A stretch of 64,000 bases of DNA from Ardenticatenaceae bacterium (GCA_020634235.1 JACKCB010000003.1:124001-188000), one strand, 5' to 3'. Shown: positions 1 through 8,960, counted from the stretch's first letter. Translations and numbers: made by a program. The notes: generated from the sequence alone by a model not told the origin.

Positions 1-485
1 GCGAGCAAGCTGCCCACCAGGGCCACGTAGTCGATGGCCGTGCGTGATTTCCAGGCGGCGAGCACACCGAGGCTGATGCCAATGATGATTGAGAAGAGCT
101 GGCCGGTGCCGATGAGCAAAACGGTGTTGAACAATCTTTCGCCGAGCATGTCGATGACCGGCCGGTTGGTGTGGTAGCTGAAGCCCATTTCGCCGCGCAG
201 CAGGTTGCCCACGTAGATGAAGAACTGTGTCTCCAACGGGTTGATGGCGCAGCTCCCCAGCTCCAGCGGGTTGAGCGATTCGAAGCAGTTGATGACCGGC
301 TTGTCCAGGCCAAAGCGGACGCGGATTGCCTCCACGGCTTCGACGGTGAGGCGCGGGTCGCGAATGCCGGACCGGGCCGGGTCGCCGGGCAGCACGCGGA
401 AGAGGAAGAAGTTGAAGCAGATGACAAAGAGAATGGTTAGCAAGGCCCAGCCGACTTTGCGCAACAAGTACTGCCTGCGTCTCAA
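1..485 (-). CDS. ABC transporter permease, DppB/OppB family (3' part cut by window edge)
   Basis: Inner-membrane permease subunit of a peptide/nickel-type ABC importer. The reading frame begins at a TTG codon (483-485) preceded by a GGAGGTG Shine-Dalgarno and runs off the left edge. The visible ~161 residues begin LRRRQYLLRKVGWALLTIL, then a first membrane helix, the family-typical FRVLPGDPAR segment after it, an extracytoplasmic loop, and the start of the next helix (LIGTGQLFSIIIGISLG). The N-terminal helix plus LPGDPAR is the signature of DppB-like permeases. It lies 70 bp downstream of the substrate-binding lipoprotein on the same strand, so the two are one transport operon; the second permease and the ATPases would lie outside the window. 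It is easily missed because it has no ATG start and is truncated. Confidence 0.9.
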   Translation of the reverse strand, partial: MRRRQYLLRKVGWALLTILFVICFNFFLFRVLPGDPARSGIRDPRLTVEAVEAIRVRFGLDKPVINCFESLNPLELGSCAINPLETQFFIYVGNLLRGEMGFSYHTNRPVIDMLGERLFNTVLLIGTGQLFSIIIGISLGVLAAWKSRTAIDYVALVGSLL

Positions 486-555
486 CGCACACCTCCCACG
501 GCGTGCCGGGCAGGGATGCCACGCCCGGCACGCCTCTCATCCGGCTTTGGTCAGG

Positions 556-2274
556 TTACTTGACTGGTTCGATCTGCCACAGTGAGCTGAGGTCTTCCAG
601 GGCGATCTTGCCCTGGTCGGTGATCCAGCCGGTGAAGCGATCGCTGCGGTAGGCCTGGACGGCCTGGCTGTAGAAGGGGATGATGTAGACGATGTCGTCG
701 AAGACGATGCGCTGCATCTCCCACACGATGTCTTTGCGGGCGGTGGGGTCCAGGGTGGTGGCTTGCTGCTTGTAGAGGGCGTCGTAGTCGGGGTTGGAGT
801 AGCCGGTCTCGCTGGTGCCGGTGGGGATTTCGTCGGTGGTCATGACGCTGAGCAGGAAGGCGGGGTCAGGGTCGGAGCCCCAGCCCCAGATGAGGACGTC
901 GTAGTCGAAGGCGGGGCAGCAGATGGAGGTGAGGGTGTCGGGGTCCAGCGCTTGCAGTTCGGCTTTGATGCCAATCTGGCCCCAGGATTCGGCCATGATC
1001 TCGGCCATGCGCGGGGCGACGGTGCTGTCGCTGGGCCAGTTGAGGCGGAAGATGAGGGGGTTGGTGCCGTCGGGCATTTCGCGGATGCCGTCACCGTCTG
1101 TGTCCAGGTAGCCGGCCTCGTCTAGCACCTGGTTGGCCTGGTCGATGTCGTAGGGATAGTCTTGCAGGCTGTCGTTGTACCAGACGCCGAGGCTGTCGGG
1201 GATGAGGGTGAGGCCGGGCGCGCCGAAGCCGAGCAGGACGATGTCGATCATCTTCTGTTTGTCGGTGGCGTGGGCCAGGGCCAGGCGGACGTTGCGGTCG
1301 AGCAGGGCGGGGTGGCCGCTGCAGGTGCCGTCACCGGCCGGGCAGTTTTCCGGGGTGACCAGGTTGATGATGATGTCGGTGACGCCGGGCGCGGCCGGGG
1401 GGCCGTTGACGATGACGATGTTGGGTTCGTTGCGCAGGGTGGGCACGGCGGTGGCCGGCATCTCGGTGATCATGTCGACCTGGCCGGTGCGTATGGCCTG
1501 TACGAGGGCGTCCTGGTTGTCGAAGGTTTGGAAGACGACTTCGTCTATTTTGGGCGGGTAGAGGGGATGGTCTTTGACGGCGGTCAGGCGCACGAACTGG
1601 TTTTGCTGGTATTCGCTCATTTTGAAGGGGCCGCTGCCGATCATGGCGGTGTTTTCGAATTCGGCGGCGTTGGCGTCGGCGTATTGCGACCAGATGTGTT
1701 CGGGCACGACGTAGAGAAAGACGAGCTGGCTCTCCATGTTGGGGATGGCCTCGGAGAGGGTGATGACGACGGTGGTGTCGTCGGGGGCCTCGACGCTGTC
1801 GAAGTATTCGGTGTAGACGGGCAGGAAGGCGAAGTCTTCGTTGCTCTGGTACATGTTGTAGCTAAAGGCGATGTCTTGGGCGGTGAGTTTCTCGCCGTCG
1901 TGCCAGGTCATGTCCTGGCGGATCTTGAAGGTCCAGACGGTGCCGTCTGGGGAGGTGGTCCAGCTTTCGGCCAGTTCGGGGGAGTAGGTGCCGTCCAGGT
2001 TTAGCTGGAACATGGAATCGTAGACGAGTTCGAAGAGGGTGTAGGCTTCGGAGAGGACGGCGGTGCCGGGGTTGAGGGTGTCGGGGCTGCCGGCCCAGCC
2101 GATGCGGGCGATGATAGGCCCGGCCGGGGCGACCGCCGTATCGTTGCTGCCCCCGGCCGGGGTTTCTGCGGTGGCGTCGCTGGTGGATGTTGTGCTGTTA
2201 TTGCCGCCGCAAGCGACTAATGCCAGAAGCAGGCTGATTAGAATAAGAAGCCCAAACCATTTGTACTGTCGCAT
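556..2274 (-). CDS. Peptide-type ABC transporter substrate-binding lipoprotein (SBP family 5)
   Basis: Extracytoplasmic solute receptor of the DppA/OppA (SBP_bac_5) family, delivering peptides or similar cations to the adjacent permease. A lipoprotein signal (hydrophobic LLILISLLLALVAC, lipid-modified Cys22) is followed by a Ser/Thr/Ala linker and the family core, including LAESWTTSPDGTVWTFKIR near residue 100, characteristic of family 5. The length of 572 aa is normal. The frame can be extended four codons, but the GGAGGAG upstream lies inside that extension and sits correctly for the ATG at 2274, so this start is chosen. It heads an operon with the permease at 1-485. The ligand cannot be told from sequence; the surrounding amino-acid catabolic genes suggest peptides or amino acids. 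Confidence 0.93.
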   Translation of the reverse strand: MRQYKWFGLLILISLLLALVACGGNNSTTSTSDATAETPAGGSNDTAVAPAGPIIARIGWAGSPDTLNPGTAVLSEAYTLFELVYDSMFQLNLDGTYSPELAESWTTSPDGTVWTFKIRQDMTWHDGEKLTAQDIAFSYNMYQSNEDFAFLPVYTEYFDSVEAPDDTTVVITLSEAIPNMESQLVFLYVVPEHIWSQYADANAAEFENTAMIGSGPFKMSEYQQNQFVRLTAVKDHPLYPPKIDEVVFQTFDNQDALVQAIRTGQVDMITEMPATAVPTLRNEPNIVIVNGPPAAPGVTDIIINLVTPENCPAGDGTCSGHPALLDRNVRLALAHATDKQKMIDIVLLGFGAPGLTLIPDSLGVWYNDSLQDYPYDIDQANQVLDEAGYLDTDGDGIREMPDGTNPLIFRLNWPSDSTVAPRMAEIMAESWGQIGIKAELQALDPDTLTSICCPAFDYDVLIWGWGSDPDPAFLLSVMTTDEIPTGTSETGYSNPDYDALYKQQATTLDPTARKDIVWEMQRIVFDDIVYIIPFYSQAVQAYRSDRFTGWITDQGKIALEDLSSLWQIEPVK

Positions 2275-2453
2275 TTTCTCCTCCATGTGGGTGTGGGAAT
2301 GGAAATCAGTGTTGGGTTATGGCTGGCGGGCGGCTGTGCCGCTGCTGAGATATTTCTGGGGCCACCTCCGGGGAAAAGCTAAGGTTGGCTTAGGGGCGGG
2401 CCTGGGGCGCGCGTGGCTAGAGAGGATGTGATGAACTGAACGCTTCCAGTAAA

Positions 2454-2482
2454 ATTATAACAGTAACGGCGGCACTGGCGAA
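2454..2482 (-). promoter_or_regulatory. Predicted promoter of the substrate-binding protein/permease operon
   Basis: On the minus strand a perfect TATAAT (2459-2454) is preceded at 17 bp by TTCGCC (2482-2477), a weak -35 box. It gives a leader of roughly 170 nt before the lipoprotein ATG. Confidence 0.45.
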
Positions 2483-2645
2483 TGATTTGACATTGGTCAC
2501 CGAGCATGCGATTACCCTGGCATTGGCCCAATGGTTATGGAGGTTACTGATTTGGACGGGGTGATGGGCGAGCGGGCGGGAAGCCGGCCGGGATCAGGAA
2601 AGGGCCTGTTGTTGCCTGTCGGCCTGACCCTCTTGGGACCAGCCT

Positions 2646-2709
2646 GGGCGAGATGGGGCGGGGAGCCGGGCTTGAGGTTTGCCCGGATTGCTGCTGCCCC
2701 ATCTCGCCC
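2646..2709 (-). terminator. Long hairpin at the 3' end of the aminotransferase gene
   Basis: A perfect 14-bp inverted repeat (GGGCGAGATGGGGC at 2646-2659 and its complement at 2696-2709) encloses a second stem (CCGGGC 2666-2671 with GCCCGG 2681-2686). It lies ~57 bp past the aminotransferase stop. No U-tract follows, so it is a transcript-end or stability hairpin rather than a textbook intrinsic terminator. The rest of the 490-bp gap 2275-2765 holds only the upstream promoter of the lipoprotein gene; I see no gene there. Confidence 0.5.
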
Positions 2710-2765
2710 ATAACGGGGATGATTTTTCTGTGCTGTGGCCTGCCGGCTATTTGCCTGGCGAGACG

Positions 2766-4085
2766 CTAGCCCAGGACCTGGTGGATGGCGGTGACCAGAA
2801 TGCTCACCAGTTCCTCCACCTGCGCTTCATTGATGATGAGCGGTGGTCCCAGCATGACCAGGTCACCGTTGAGGCCATCGGCGCAGCCCTGGGAGTAGTA
2901 GACGATGAGGCCGAGGTCGAAGGCGCGCTGCCAAATCTCGCTGGCCATGTGTTGTTCTACGGGGAATGGTTCTTTGGTGGCGCGATCGAGCACCAGTTCC
3001 AGGCCCCAGAACAGCCCCCGGCCGCGGATGTCGCCCACGTGTGGATGGTCACTGAGGGCGGCGCGCAGCTTTTGGCCCAGAAGGCGGCCCATGTTGGCGG
3101 CGTTCTCGACCAGGTTTTCCTGGCGCAGGATGCGCAGGGTGGCCAGCCCGGCCGCGGCGCCCACGGCATGGTGGCTGAAGGTGCCGCCATGGTTGAAGTC
3201 GCCCAGGCTGCGGCGGATTTGCTCCACGTCGTCGCCGCGCGCGGCGATGAAACCGAGGGGGAAGTAGCCCCCGGCCGCGCCTTTGCTGGAGACCATGATG
3301 TCGGGCACGGTGTCCCAATGGTCGAGGCCCCACCACCGGCCGGTGCGGCCAAAGCCGGTTAGCACTTCGTCGGCGATGAGCAGCACGCCGTGGCGGGTGC
3401 AGATGTCGCGGATGGCTGGCCAGTAATCATCGGGCGGGGCGGCGGCGCCCAGGCTGGCCCCGCTGATTGGTTCGGCGATGAAGGCGGCGACGTTGTTGGG
3501 GCCGTAGGCCAGGATGGACTCCTCCAGCCGGTCGGCCAGATCGAGGCCGTTGGCGGCGAAGCGATAGGGGTAGGGGTGGCGGATGTGGGGCATGTTGTTC
3601 ATCATGCTGAGGTAGGGGGTGCGCAGGCCGGGTTTGCCGCTGACGCTGAGCGCGCCCAGGGTCATGCCGTGGTAGCTGAGGGAGCGGCCAATGATGATGT
3701 GGCGGCCATTGCGACCGCGGGCCATCTGAATCTGGCGGGCGAGCTTGAGCGCCCCTTCGACGACCTCGGAGCCGCTGCTGAGCAGGAAGAAGCGGGGCTT
3801 GGGCAGGGGTACCACTTCGGCCAGTTCGTTGGCGTATTGCTCCAGTGGCGCGCTGGTGAACATGAGGGCATGGACGTAGGCGGCGGCCTGCGCCTGGCGC
3901 TGCATGGCTTCGACGATCTCGGTGCGGCCATGGCCGACGTTGACGACCAGGGGGCCGCCGGAGCCATCCAGGTAGCGCTTGCCGTCGGTGTCGTAGATGT
4001 AGATGCCTTCGCCGTGGGAGATAACCGGCCGGGCATGATTCATCTTGCGATAGAAGACGTGGCCTTGGGGATGTGCGTAACGCAT
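2766..4085 (-). CDS. Class III PLP-dependent aminotransferase
   Basis: Cytosolic fold-type I aminotransferase of the class III group (GABA, omega-amino acid, ornithine, glutamate-semialdehyde relatives). The 439-aa length fits. Visible motifs: SSGSEVVEGALKLAR near 103 (phosphate binding), LIADEVLTGFGRTGRW at 236-251 with the PLP-N1-binding Asp239, and VSSKGAAGGYFPLG with the Schiff-base Lys268. The amine donor cannot be assigned. With a pyrroline-5-carboxylate dehydrogenase and a CoA-transferase on the same strand upstream, amino-acid breakdown is the likely setting. It follows the alpha/beta hydrolase by ~80 bp. Confidence 0.9.
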   Translation of the reverse strand: MRYAHPQGHVFYRKMNHARPVISHGEGIYIYDTDGKRYLDGSGGPLVVNVGHGRTEIVEAMQRQAQAAAYVHALMFTSAPLEQYANELAEVVPLPKPRFFLLSSGSEVVEGALKLARQIQMARGRNGRHIIIGRSLSYHGMTLGALSVSGKPGLRTPYLSMMNNMPHIRHPYPYRFAANGLDLADRLEESILAYGPNNVAAFIAEPISGASLGAAAPPDDYWPAIRDICTRHGVLLIADEVLTGFGRTGRWWGLDHWDTVPDIMVSSKGAAGGYFPLGFIAARGDDVEQIRRSLGDFNHGGTFSHHAVGAAAGLATLRILRQENLVENAANMGRLLGQKLRAALSDHPHVGDIRGRGLFWGLELVLDRATKEPFPVEQHMASEIWQRAFDLGLIVYYSQGCADGLNGDLVMLGPPLIINEAQVEELVSILVTAIHQVLG

Positions 4086-4166
4086 GGGAATCTCCTAGAG
4101 AAATAGTGGGGCGCCGGTGGCGCGAATTGTGGGAGGTGGGTGGGGGCTGGTGCGGCAGCCGGTGGC

Positions 4167-4922
4167 TTATTGCGACAGCGAGGCCAGCAGGGTGATGGCG
4201 TGGTTGACCATCTGGGTTTGCTGTTCGGCGCGGCTGATCCCGGCCGGGTTGTCTCCTTGCTGCAGGCCGGTGCCATAGTAGCCAAACTGGGTGTGGTTGC
4301 CGCCCTCAATGGGGATGAATTCGGTGTTGGGCGGCAGGCGGTTGGCGCCGTCCAGGACGTCGGCGAGGGCGGCGACGCCGTCGTTGGTGCCGTAGACGGA
4401 TTGGGCGGCCAGGGTGAGGGGGGAGAGGTCGAGGTTCCCGGCCGGGTAGGAGGCCCACAAAATGAGGCCGGCGATGGTATCGGGGTTATCGTGGGCGAAT
4501 TGGGCGGCCATGCTGCCGCCCAGCGAATGGCCGGCCACGGCCCAGTGGCTTATGCTGGGGTAGGCGGCGATGACGTCGGCCCCCCGGCCGGGGGCGAAAA
4601 CGGCCAGGTTGAGGGGCATGGGCACGATGACGGCCAGGTAGCCCTGGGCGGCGATGGCGCGGGCGGTGGGGGCGTAGGCTTCGGCCGGGACGAGGCCGCC
4701 GGGGTAGATGAGGAGAGCGGTGGTGGGGGTGGTCCCGGCCGGGGTGAAGACGAGCCAGTCGTTGGTGGTCACGGTTACCTGGTCGTCGGAGGCCAGGGCG
4801 GCCAATGCTTCGGGCAGGGGGGCGTTGCGGTTGCTGCCGCTGACGACGTAGCCGCCAAAGGCCAGAACGGCCCCCAGCGGAATGAGCAGCAGCAGCCAGA
4901 GCCAGCGTTTGGTGGGGCGCAT
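4167..4922 (-). CDS. Membrane-anchored alpha/beta hydrolase
   Basis: Alpha/beta-hydrolase fold protein of 251 aa with an N-terminal hydrophobic anchor (residues ~7-28), so the catalytic domain should be outside the membrane. The nucleophile elbow is GHSLGG (Ser133); the acid is probably the Asp in YGTNDGV and the base the His in GGNHTQFGYYG. The LIYPGGLVPAEAYAP segment near 71-85 is typical of the Abhydrolase_5-like carboxylesterase group. Substrate unknown. It starts 5 bp after the CoA-transferase beta stop, so it is co-transcribed with it. Confidence 0.85.
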   Translation of the reverse strand: MRPTKRWLWLLLLIPLGAVLAFGGYVVSGSNRNAPLPEALAALASDDQVTVTTNDWLVFTPAGTTPTTALLIYPGGLVPAEAYAPTARAIAAQGYLAVIVPMPLNLAVFAPGRGADVIAAYPSISHWAVAGHSLGGSMAAQFAHDNPDTIAGLILWASYPAGNLDLSPLTLAAQSVYGTNDGVAALADVLDGANRLPPNTEFIPIEGGNHTQFGYYGTGLQQGDNPAGISRAEQQTQMVNHAITLLASLSQ

Positions 4923-4927
4923 GAGTT

Positions 4928-5686
4928 TTACCTGTAGAGACCTTGCGGGTCGAGTTCCTGGCGGATGATGGCCAGCTCTTCGGGGGTGGGTGGTGTCATG
5001 GGGCGCAGGTCGGGCGAGACGCGCAGCGGCCAGGGGATGTCGGCCTGGATGCTGTCTATCGTTTCGTTGGGGCCTAGTTCGCTGAGGGTCATTTCGCGCG
5101 CTTCGTTGGCGAAATTGAAGAGGGCGCGGTCGGTGATGATGAGTTGGGGACCCCGGCCGGGGTAGCCCATCCGTTCCCGCGCATCGCCGCCATCCAGGTG
5201 GCCGGGGCTGGTGAGAAAATCTAGTTTCTCGACGAAGGCGCGCCCTTTCAGGCGCATAATCATGAAAATCTGGTTGGCATTGATGGCGATTTCGCAGGCC
5301 CCGCCGGAACCGGGCAGGCGCACTTTGGGCCGGTTATAGGGGCCGATGACGGTGGTGTTGAGGTTGCCGAAGCGGTCGATTTGTGCGCCGCCCAGCAGGG
5401 CCACGTCGATGAGGCCGCGCTGTAAATAGAGCGAGAAGAGGTCCAGCATGCCCATGACCGAGGTCGCGCCGCTAACCAGGGTGGGGTCGCCAATGGAGAG
5501 GGGGAGGCGTGCCGGCCGGGCGCCAAAAACGCCGCTCTCATACACCAGTTCCATGTGCGGCGAGTGGCTGCGCCGGGCCAGGTTGCAGGCGATGTTGGGC
5601 AGGCCAACGCCAACGAAGACGACGCGGTTGCCTTGCAGGGCACGGGCCGCGTTGACAATCATGAGTTCAGAGGGGGAGAAGGTCAT
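4928..5686 (-). CDS. CoA-transferase class I, beta subunit (glutaconate/3-oxoacid type)
   Basis: Beta subunit of a two-chain class I CoA-transferase (GctB/IpdB-like), 252 aa. The Gly-rich VGVGLPNIACNLAR motif (~26-39) and the catalytic-type glutamate in LVYESGVFGA (Glu50, aligning with the active Glu of glutaconate CoA-transferase B) are visible, followed by the conserved VALLGGAQIDRFGNLNTT block. It moves CoA between acyl carboxylates. The matching alpha subunit lies upstream at 8034-8960, separated by two unrelated genes, which is unusual because these subunits are normally adjacent. Acid specificity is not readable; some family members are hydrolases of ring-cleavage acyl-CoAs. Confidence 0.88.
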   Translation of the reverse strand: MTFSPSELMIVNAARALQGNRVVFVGVGLPNIACNLARRSHSPHMELVYESGVFGARPARLPLSIGDPTLVSGATSVMGMLDLFSLYLQRGLIDVALLGGAQIDRFGNLNTTVIGPYNRPKVRLPGSGGACEIAINANQIFMIMRLKGRAFVEKLDFLTSPGHLDGGDARERMGYPGRGPQLIITDRALFNFANEAREMTLSELGPNETIDSIQADIPWPLRVSPDLRPMTPPTPEELAIIRQELDPQGLYR

Positions 5687-5749
5687 GGGATGCTCACGTG
5701 ATCGGTGTTGAATTGTTTGTCGGGTGCAGTTGGTAGGGCATGGTGCACG

Positions 5750-6820
5750 CTAGGTGTTTGGGTTGCCAATGCCGCCGGTGCAGGCGGCGCCGGGTTCGGG
5801 GGTTTGGGGACCGGCCTGGTATTTGTCGATGAATTGGGCGAGGCGGGGATCGCTGGCCGAATCTAGCTCAAGCTGAACGCCCCAGGCGGTGAGGACGACG
5901 GGGCTGGTTTGGTCGGGGAAGGGGCTTAGCAGGACGTAGGCCTGGCCCTGGGCCTGGCTGCGCAACTGGGCTATGGCGTCGGCGGCCAGGGTGGGCTGGT
6001 AGGTGATCCAGACTGCGCCATGCTCCAGGGAGTGGACGGCGTTTTTGGCGTCGATGGGCTGGTCGTAGATGCCGCAGTTTTGCCAGAAGGGGGAGTGGAT
6101 GCCGCCAACGGGTGGCCGGCCGGTGTTGGGGTAGGTGATGTTGTCGTCGTGGCCGCGTTCCTGGTCTGGGCTTTGGGCGACGCCCTCTACCAGGGCCAGG
6201 TTGGGCTCGCTGAGGGTGATGCTGCCGGTGACGCTGTCGAAGGTGGAGCGATAGCTGTCGATGGCGGCGGTGGGGGCCAGGCTGATGGTGGTGACGAGGC
6301 GGTCGTTGTTGATGAAGATGGTGAAGATGTTGGTGACTTCGTTGGCGGTGCCGTCGTCGACGATGACGCTGCCGGTGGCGGCGGGCTGGCCGTTGATGGT
6401 GATGGCCGTGGGTGGGCTGGTGATGCTGCCTTCGGGCAGGCCAAAGCTGTTGAAGCGGCTGGTCAGGAAGCTGACCAGTTCGCTGCTGTTGGGGTTTTCG
6501 CTGAGGCCGGCCATGCCCCGGCCGGTGATGTTGACCAGGATCATGCCGTAGGGTTCGCTGGGGATGACGCCGGTGGCGATGCTGGCGTCGGAGCTGAGGG
6601 TGAGGGCGCTGCCGGACTCTTCGAGCACGCTCCACCCGGCCGGGTATTGCAGGCTGATGCCGCTGGCCGGGTTTTGGTAGTCTACCAGGCCGGTGGTGGT
6701 GACCCCGGCCGGGGTGCTGGTGGCCGCGTTGTCATTCGTCGTCACGCTGTTGCTGCTGCCGCAGGCGGCCAGCAGTAGGGCCAGGAGCAGCAGCGCGGCA
6801 AGGGGTGGGAATCGTTTCAT
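5750..6820 (-). CDS. DUF3105 lipoprotein with N-terminal PsbP-like region
   Basis: Exported lipoprotein of 356 aa: signal LLLLALLLAACGSS with lipid Cys20. Residues ~50-200 resemble PsbP/lipoprotein-type domains (NPASGISLQYPAGWSVLEES). The C-terminal ~140 residues are DUF3105, recognised by YPNTGRPPVGGIHSPFWQNC and HSLEHGAVWITYQP. Function unknown. Its ATG overlaps the stop of the upstream DUF885-like gene by 4 bp, so the two are translationally coupled. It sits between the alpha and beta CoA-transferase genes. Confidence 0.85.
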   Translation of the reverse strand: MKRFPPLAALLLLALLLAACGSSNSVTTNDNAATSTPAGVTTTGLVDYQNPASGISLQYPAGWSVLEESGSALTLSSDASIATGVIPSEPYGMILVNITGRGMAGLSENPNSSELVSFLTSRFNSFGLPEGSITSPPTAITINGQPAATGSVIVDDGTANEVTNIFTIFINNDRLVTTISLAPTAAIDSYRSTFDSVTGSITLSEPNLALVEGVAQSPDQERGHDDNITYPNTGRPPVGGIHSPFWQNCGIYDQPIDAKNAVHSLEHGAVWITYQPTLAADAIAQLRSQAQGQAYVLLSPFPDQTSPVVLTAWGVQLELDSASDPRLAQFIDKYQAGPQTPEPGAACTGGIGNPNT

Positions 6821-8022
6821 GTACTCTCTCCGTCGGTGGCCATGGCTGCCAGTTGTGAGGGCAGCAGTTGGCTGGTTAGAAGTTGTTTGAAGAGGGGTGT
6901 TTTGTCGCGGTTGTTGGCGGCGGCGGCGATCAGGTCGTAGCCGTGCGTGTAGGTGAAGATGTAGGAGCGGAACAGGGGGTTGGTGAAGAACTGGAAGCTT
7001 TTGGCGGCCCGGCCGGGGCTGGATAGGGCGTAGGTTTGCAGGTAGTCCAGGGCCTGGTCGCGGGTGAACTGGCCGGTGTGGTAGAAAATGGCGGCATTGG
7101 CGGCCACACTGCGCAGGGCGTGTTGGGCCTGGGCCAGGCGCTGCATTGCGGCGGCGCTCTCGAAGGCCATGCCGGCGGCGGGCAGCAACTGTTCGGCGTT
7201 CCAGGTGTGTTCGCCCCCGTTGGGGAAGATGATTTCGGTGGCGGTGGTGGCGATGCCTTCGGCGATGACGGCGGCGGGGGAGTGCAGCAGGAAGCTGGCC
7301 TGTTCGCCGTAGCCGCGCTGGTGCAGCAGATGGCGCTCTTTTAGCTGGGCTTCGGTGTGGTGGCCGGGGTAGCCTTCGTGGGCCATGGTGCTGAGGATGT
7401 GCAGGGCGTTGATGGGGATGTCGTTGTTGAATTCGACCAGGGAGTGGCCCTGGCCCAGGTACCAGTTGTAGGCGCTCCAGGGCTTGTCGTAGACGATGCG
7501 TAGTTCTATGCTCTCGCTGGGGACGAGGTCGACCAGGGCGGCGGTGCGGCGTTGTGTTTCGTCGCGGGCCAGGGCCAGCAGGGGCATGAGTTGTTCGGGG
7601 GCGAGGAGGTAGCGCTGGCGGTGTGCTTCCTGGCGTTCGGCGAGGCTGCCCCGGCCGGGGAGCAGGTTGTCTAGCTCGCGGTGGGCGGTGGTGTAGATGG
7701 TTTCGTCCACCGGCCGGGGGGTGATGTCGTACAGGGTGGCGACTTCGTCCAGGTAGCTGATTTCAGCGCCGTTGAGGATGTGCAAGGTGCCGCCGATGGC
7801 GCGCAGGCTGGCTTGCAGGTAGGCCTGGCGGGCGGGGTCCCCGGCCGGGATGGTGTCTTGCAGTTGGGCCAGGTCGTTTAGCAGCCCGGCCGGGCTTTGC
7901 TTGGGGGCGGCGTTGACTTCGGCTTGCAACCCGGCCGGGCCTAAGTAGGCGTCGATGTAACCGGGGATGTGTTTTTCTATTTCCAGCGTCAGGCGGAGGT
8001 AGTTCAGGTCGAAGGGTGTCAT
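6817..8022 (-). CDS. DUF885-like zinc metallohydrolase
   Basis: Predicted zinc hydrolase of 401 aa. The motif MAHEGYPGHH (His215, Glu216, His221/His222) is the HExxPGHH signature of the DUF885 group, and a downstream AEGIAT glutamate (~Glu255) could be the third ligand, as in gluzincin-like peptidases. No signal peptide is seen, so it is probably cytosolic. The substrate is unknown; peptidase activity is a family-level guess. It follows the CoA-transferase alpha gene by 11 bp and overlaps the DUF3105 gene by 4 bp, so all are in one transcript. Confidence 0.75.
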   Translation of the reverse strand: MTPFDLNYLRLTLEIEKHIPGYIDAYLGPAGLQAEVNAAPKQSPAGLLNDLAQLQDTIPAGDPARQAYLQASLRAIGGTLHILNGAEISYLDEVATLYDITPRPVDETIYTTAHRELDNLLPGRGSLAERQEAHRQRYLLAPEQLMPLLALARDETQRRTAALVDLVPSESIELRIVYDKPWSAYNWYLGQGHSLVEFNNDIPINALHILSTMAHEGYPGHHTEAQLKERHLLHQRGYGEQASFLLHSPAAVIAEGIATTATEIIFPNGGEHTWNAEQLLPAAGMAFESAAAMQRLAQAQHALRSVAANAAIFYHTGQFTRDQALDYLQTYALSSPGRAAKSFQFFTNPLFRSYIFTYTHGYDLIAAAANNRDKTPLFKQLLTSQLLPSQLAAMATDGEST

Positions 8023-8033
8023 CAGGTTGCCAG

Positions 8034-8960
8034 TTACGCGCCGTACAGGCCGTAGTTAACGGGGTCGGACCAGAGTTCGCCGGGGGCCAGTTCCGCCAGG
8101 CGGGCCGGACCAAGTTTGGCCAGGTAAGCGGCCCGGCCGGGTAGGTCGTAGACCCATTCTTGTAGCCAGGCGTCGGTGGAGGCCTGGTCGCGGGACATTT
8201 TGTCCCAGGCCAGGTAGGCGACATTATCCCGGTCGTAGTAGCCTTGCACGTAGCTGGGATGAGCGCCGTATGGCTCGTGGACCACGGCGTCCACAATGAG
8301 GCCGGGAATGAGGGTGCGGTTGGGGTCGCGGCGGATGACTTCTTCGTCTACGACCTCTTCGACGACGACGACGACTTTGCGGGCGGCAAAGGCGGCCTCT
8401 TTTTGCATGCCGATGAGGCCCCAAATCTGGGTGTTGCCCTGGGTGTCGGCGCGTTGGGCGTGGATGAAGGCCACGTCGGGGTTCAGCGGCGGCACGACGG
8501 CGATGGGGCCGTCGCCATAGGGGCTGTTCACAAAGCGAATGAGGGGATTGGCCTGGGGCAGGTCGCTGCCACTGTAGCTGCGCAGCGGGTAGAAGGGCAG
8601 CCGGGCCGCCCCGGCGGCGTAGCGGGCGACCATGCCGTAATGGGAGTATTCCTCCAGGGCCAGCGGGCGGGGGGTGCCTTTTTCTACGGCGCGGCGGATG
8701 CAGTGCAGGCTGCCAACACCGGGGTTGCCCAGGTAGCTGAAGATGAGCCTGTCGACGATGCCGGCGGCGACCATCTGGTCGTAGACCAGGTCGGGGGTCA
8801 TGCGGGCCAGGGTGAGGTTTTGCTTGCGCTGGCGGATGATTTCGTGGGCGGCGGCGAAGCAGATGAAGGCGGTGAAGCCTTCGATGGCGATGGTTGCGCC
8901 GTCGGTGACGTAGCGGTGGACCGCTTCTTGCATGGGGATGAGTTTGCTGTTGCTGTTCAT
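8034..8960 (-). CDS. CoA-transferase class I, alpha subunit (glutaconate/3-oxoacid type)
   Basis: Alpha subunit (GctA/IpdA-like, 308 aa) partnering the beta chain encoded at 4928-5686. Conserved family segments are the N-terminal TDGATIAIEGFTAF Gly-rich loop, SYLGNPGVGSLHCIRRA near residue 95, VAFIHAQRADTQGNTQIWG, and LIPGLIVDAVVHEPYGAHPS. Together with P5C dehydrogenase 110 bp upstream and the aminotransferase downstream it suggests activation or breakdown of a carboxylic acid arising from amino acids; the acid is not identified. Confidence 0.87.
   Translation of the reverse strand: MNSNSKLIPMQEAVHRYVTDGATIAIEGFTAFICFAAAHEIIRQRKQNLTLARMTPDLVYDQMVAAGIVDRLIFSYLGNPGVGSLHCIRRAVEKGTPRPLALEEYSHYGMVARYAAGAARLPFYPLRSYSGSDLPQANPLIRFVNSPYGDGPIAVVPPLNPDVAFIHAQRADTQGNTQIWGLIGMQKEAAFAARKVVVVVEEVVDEEVIRRDPNRTLIPGLIVDAVVHEPYGAHPSYVQGYYDRDNVAYLAWDKMSRDQASTDAWLQEWVYDLPGRAAYLAKLGPARLAELAPGELWSDPVNYGLYGA

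Noticed and set aside
2531..2713. 60-aa ORF in the 2275-2765 gap
   Set aside because: No Shine-Dalgarno or recognisable sequence, and it runs across the hairpin arm.
2679..3362. Long ORF on the plus strand opposite the aminotransferase
   Set aside because: Antisense shadow of a GC-rich gene with family motifs on the minus strand; no ribosome site or family match of its own.
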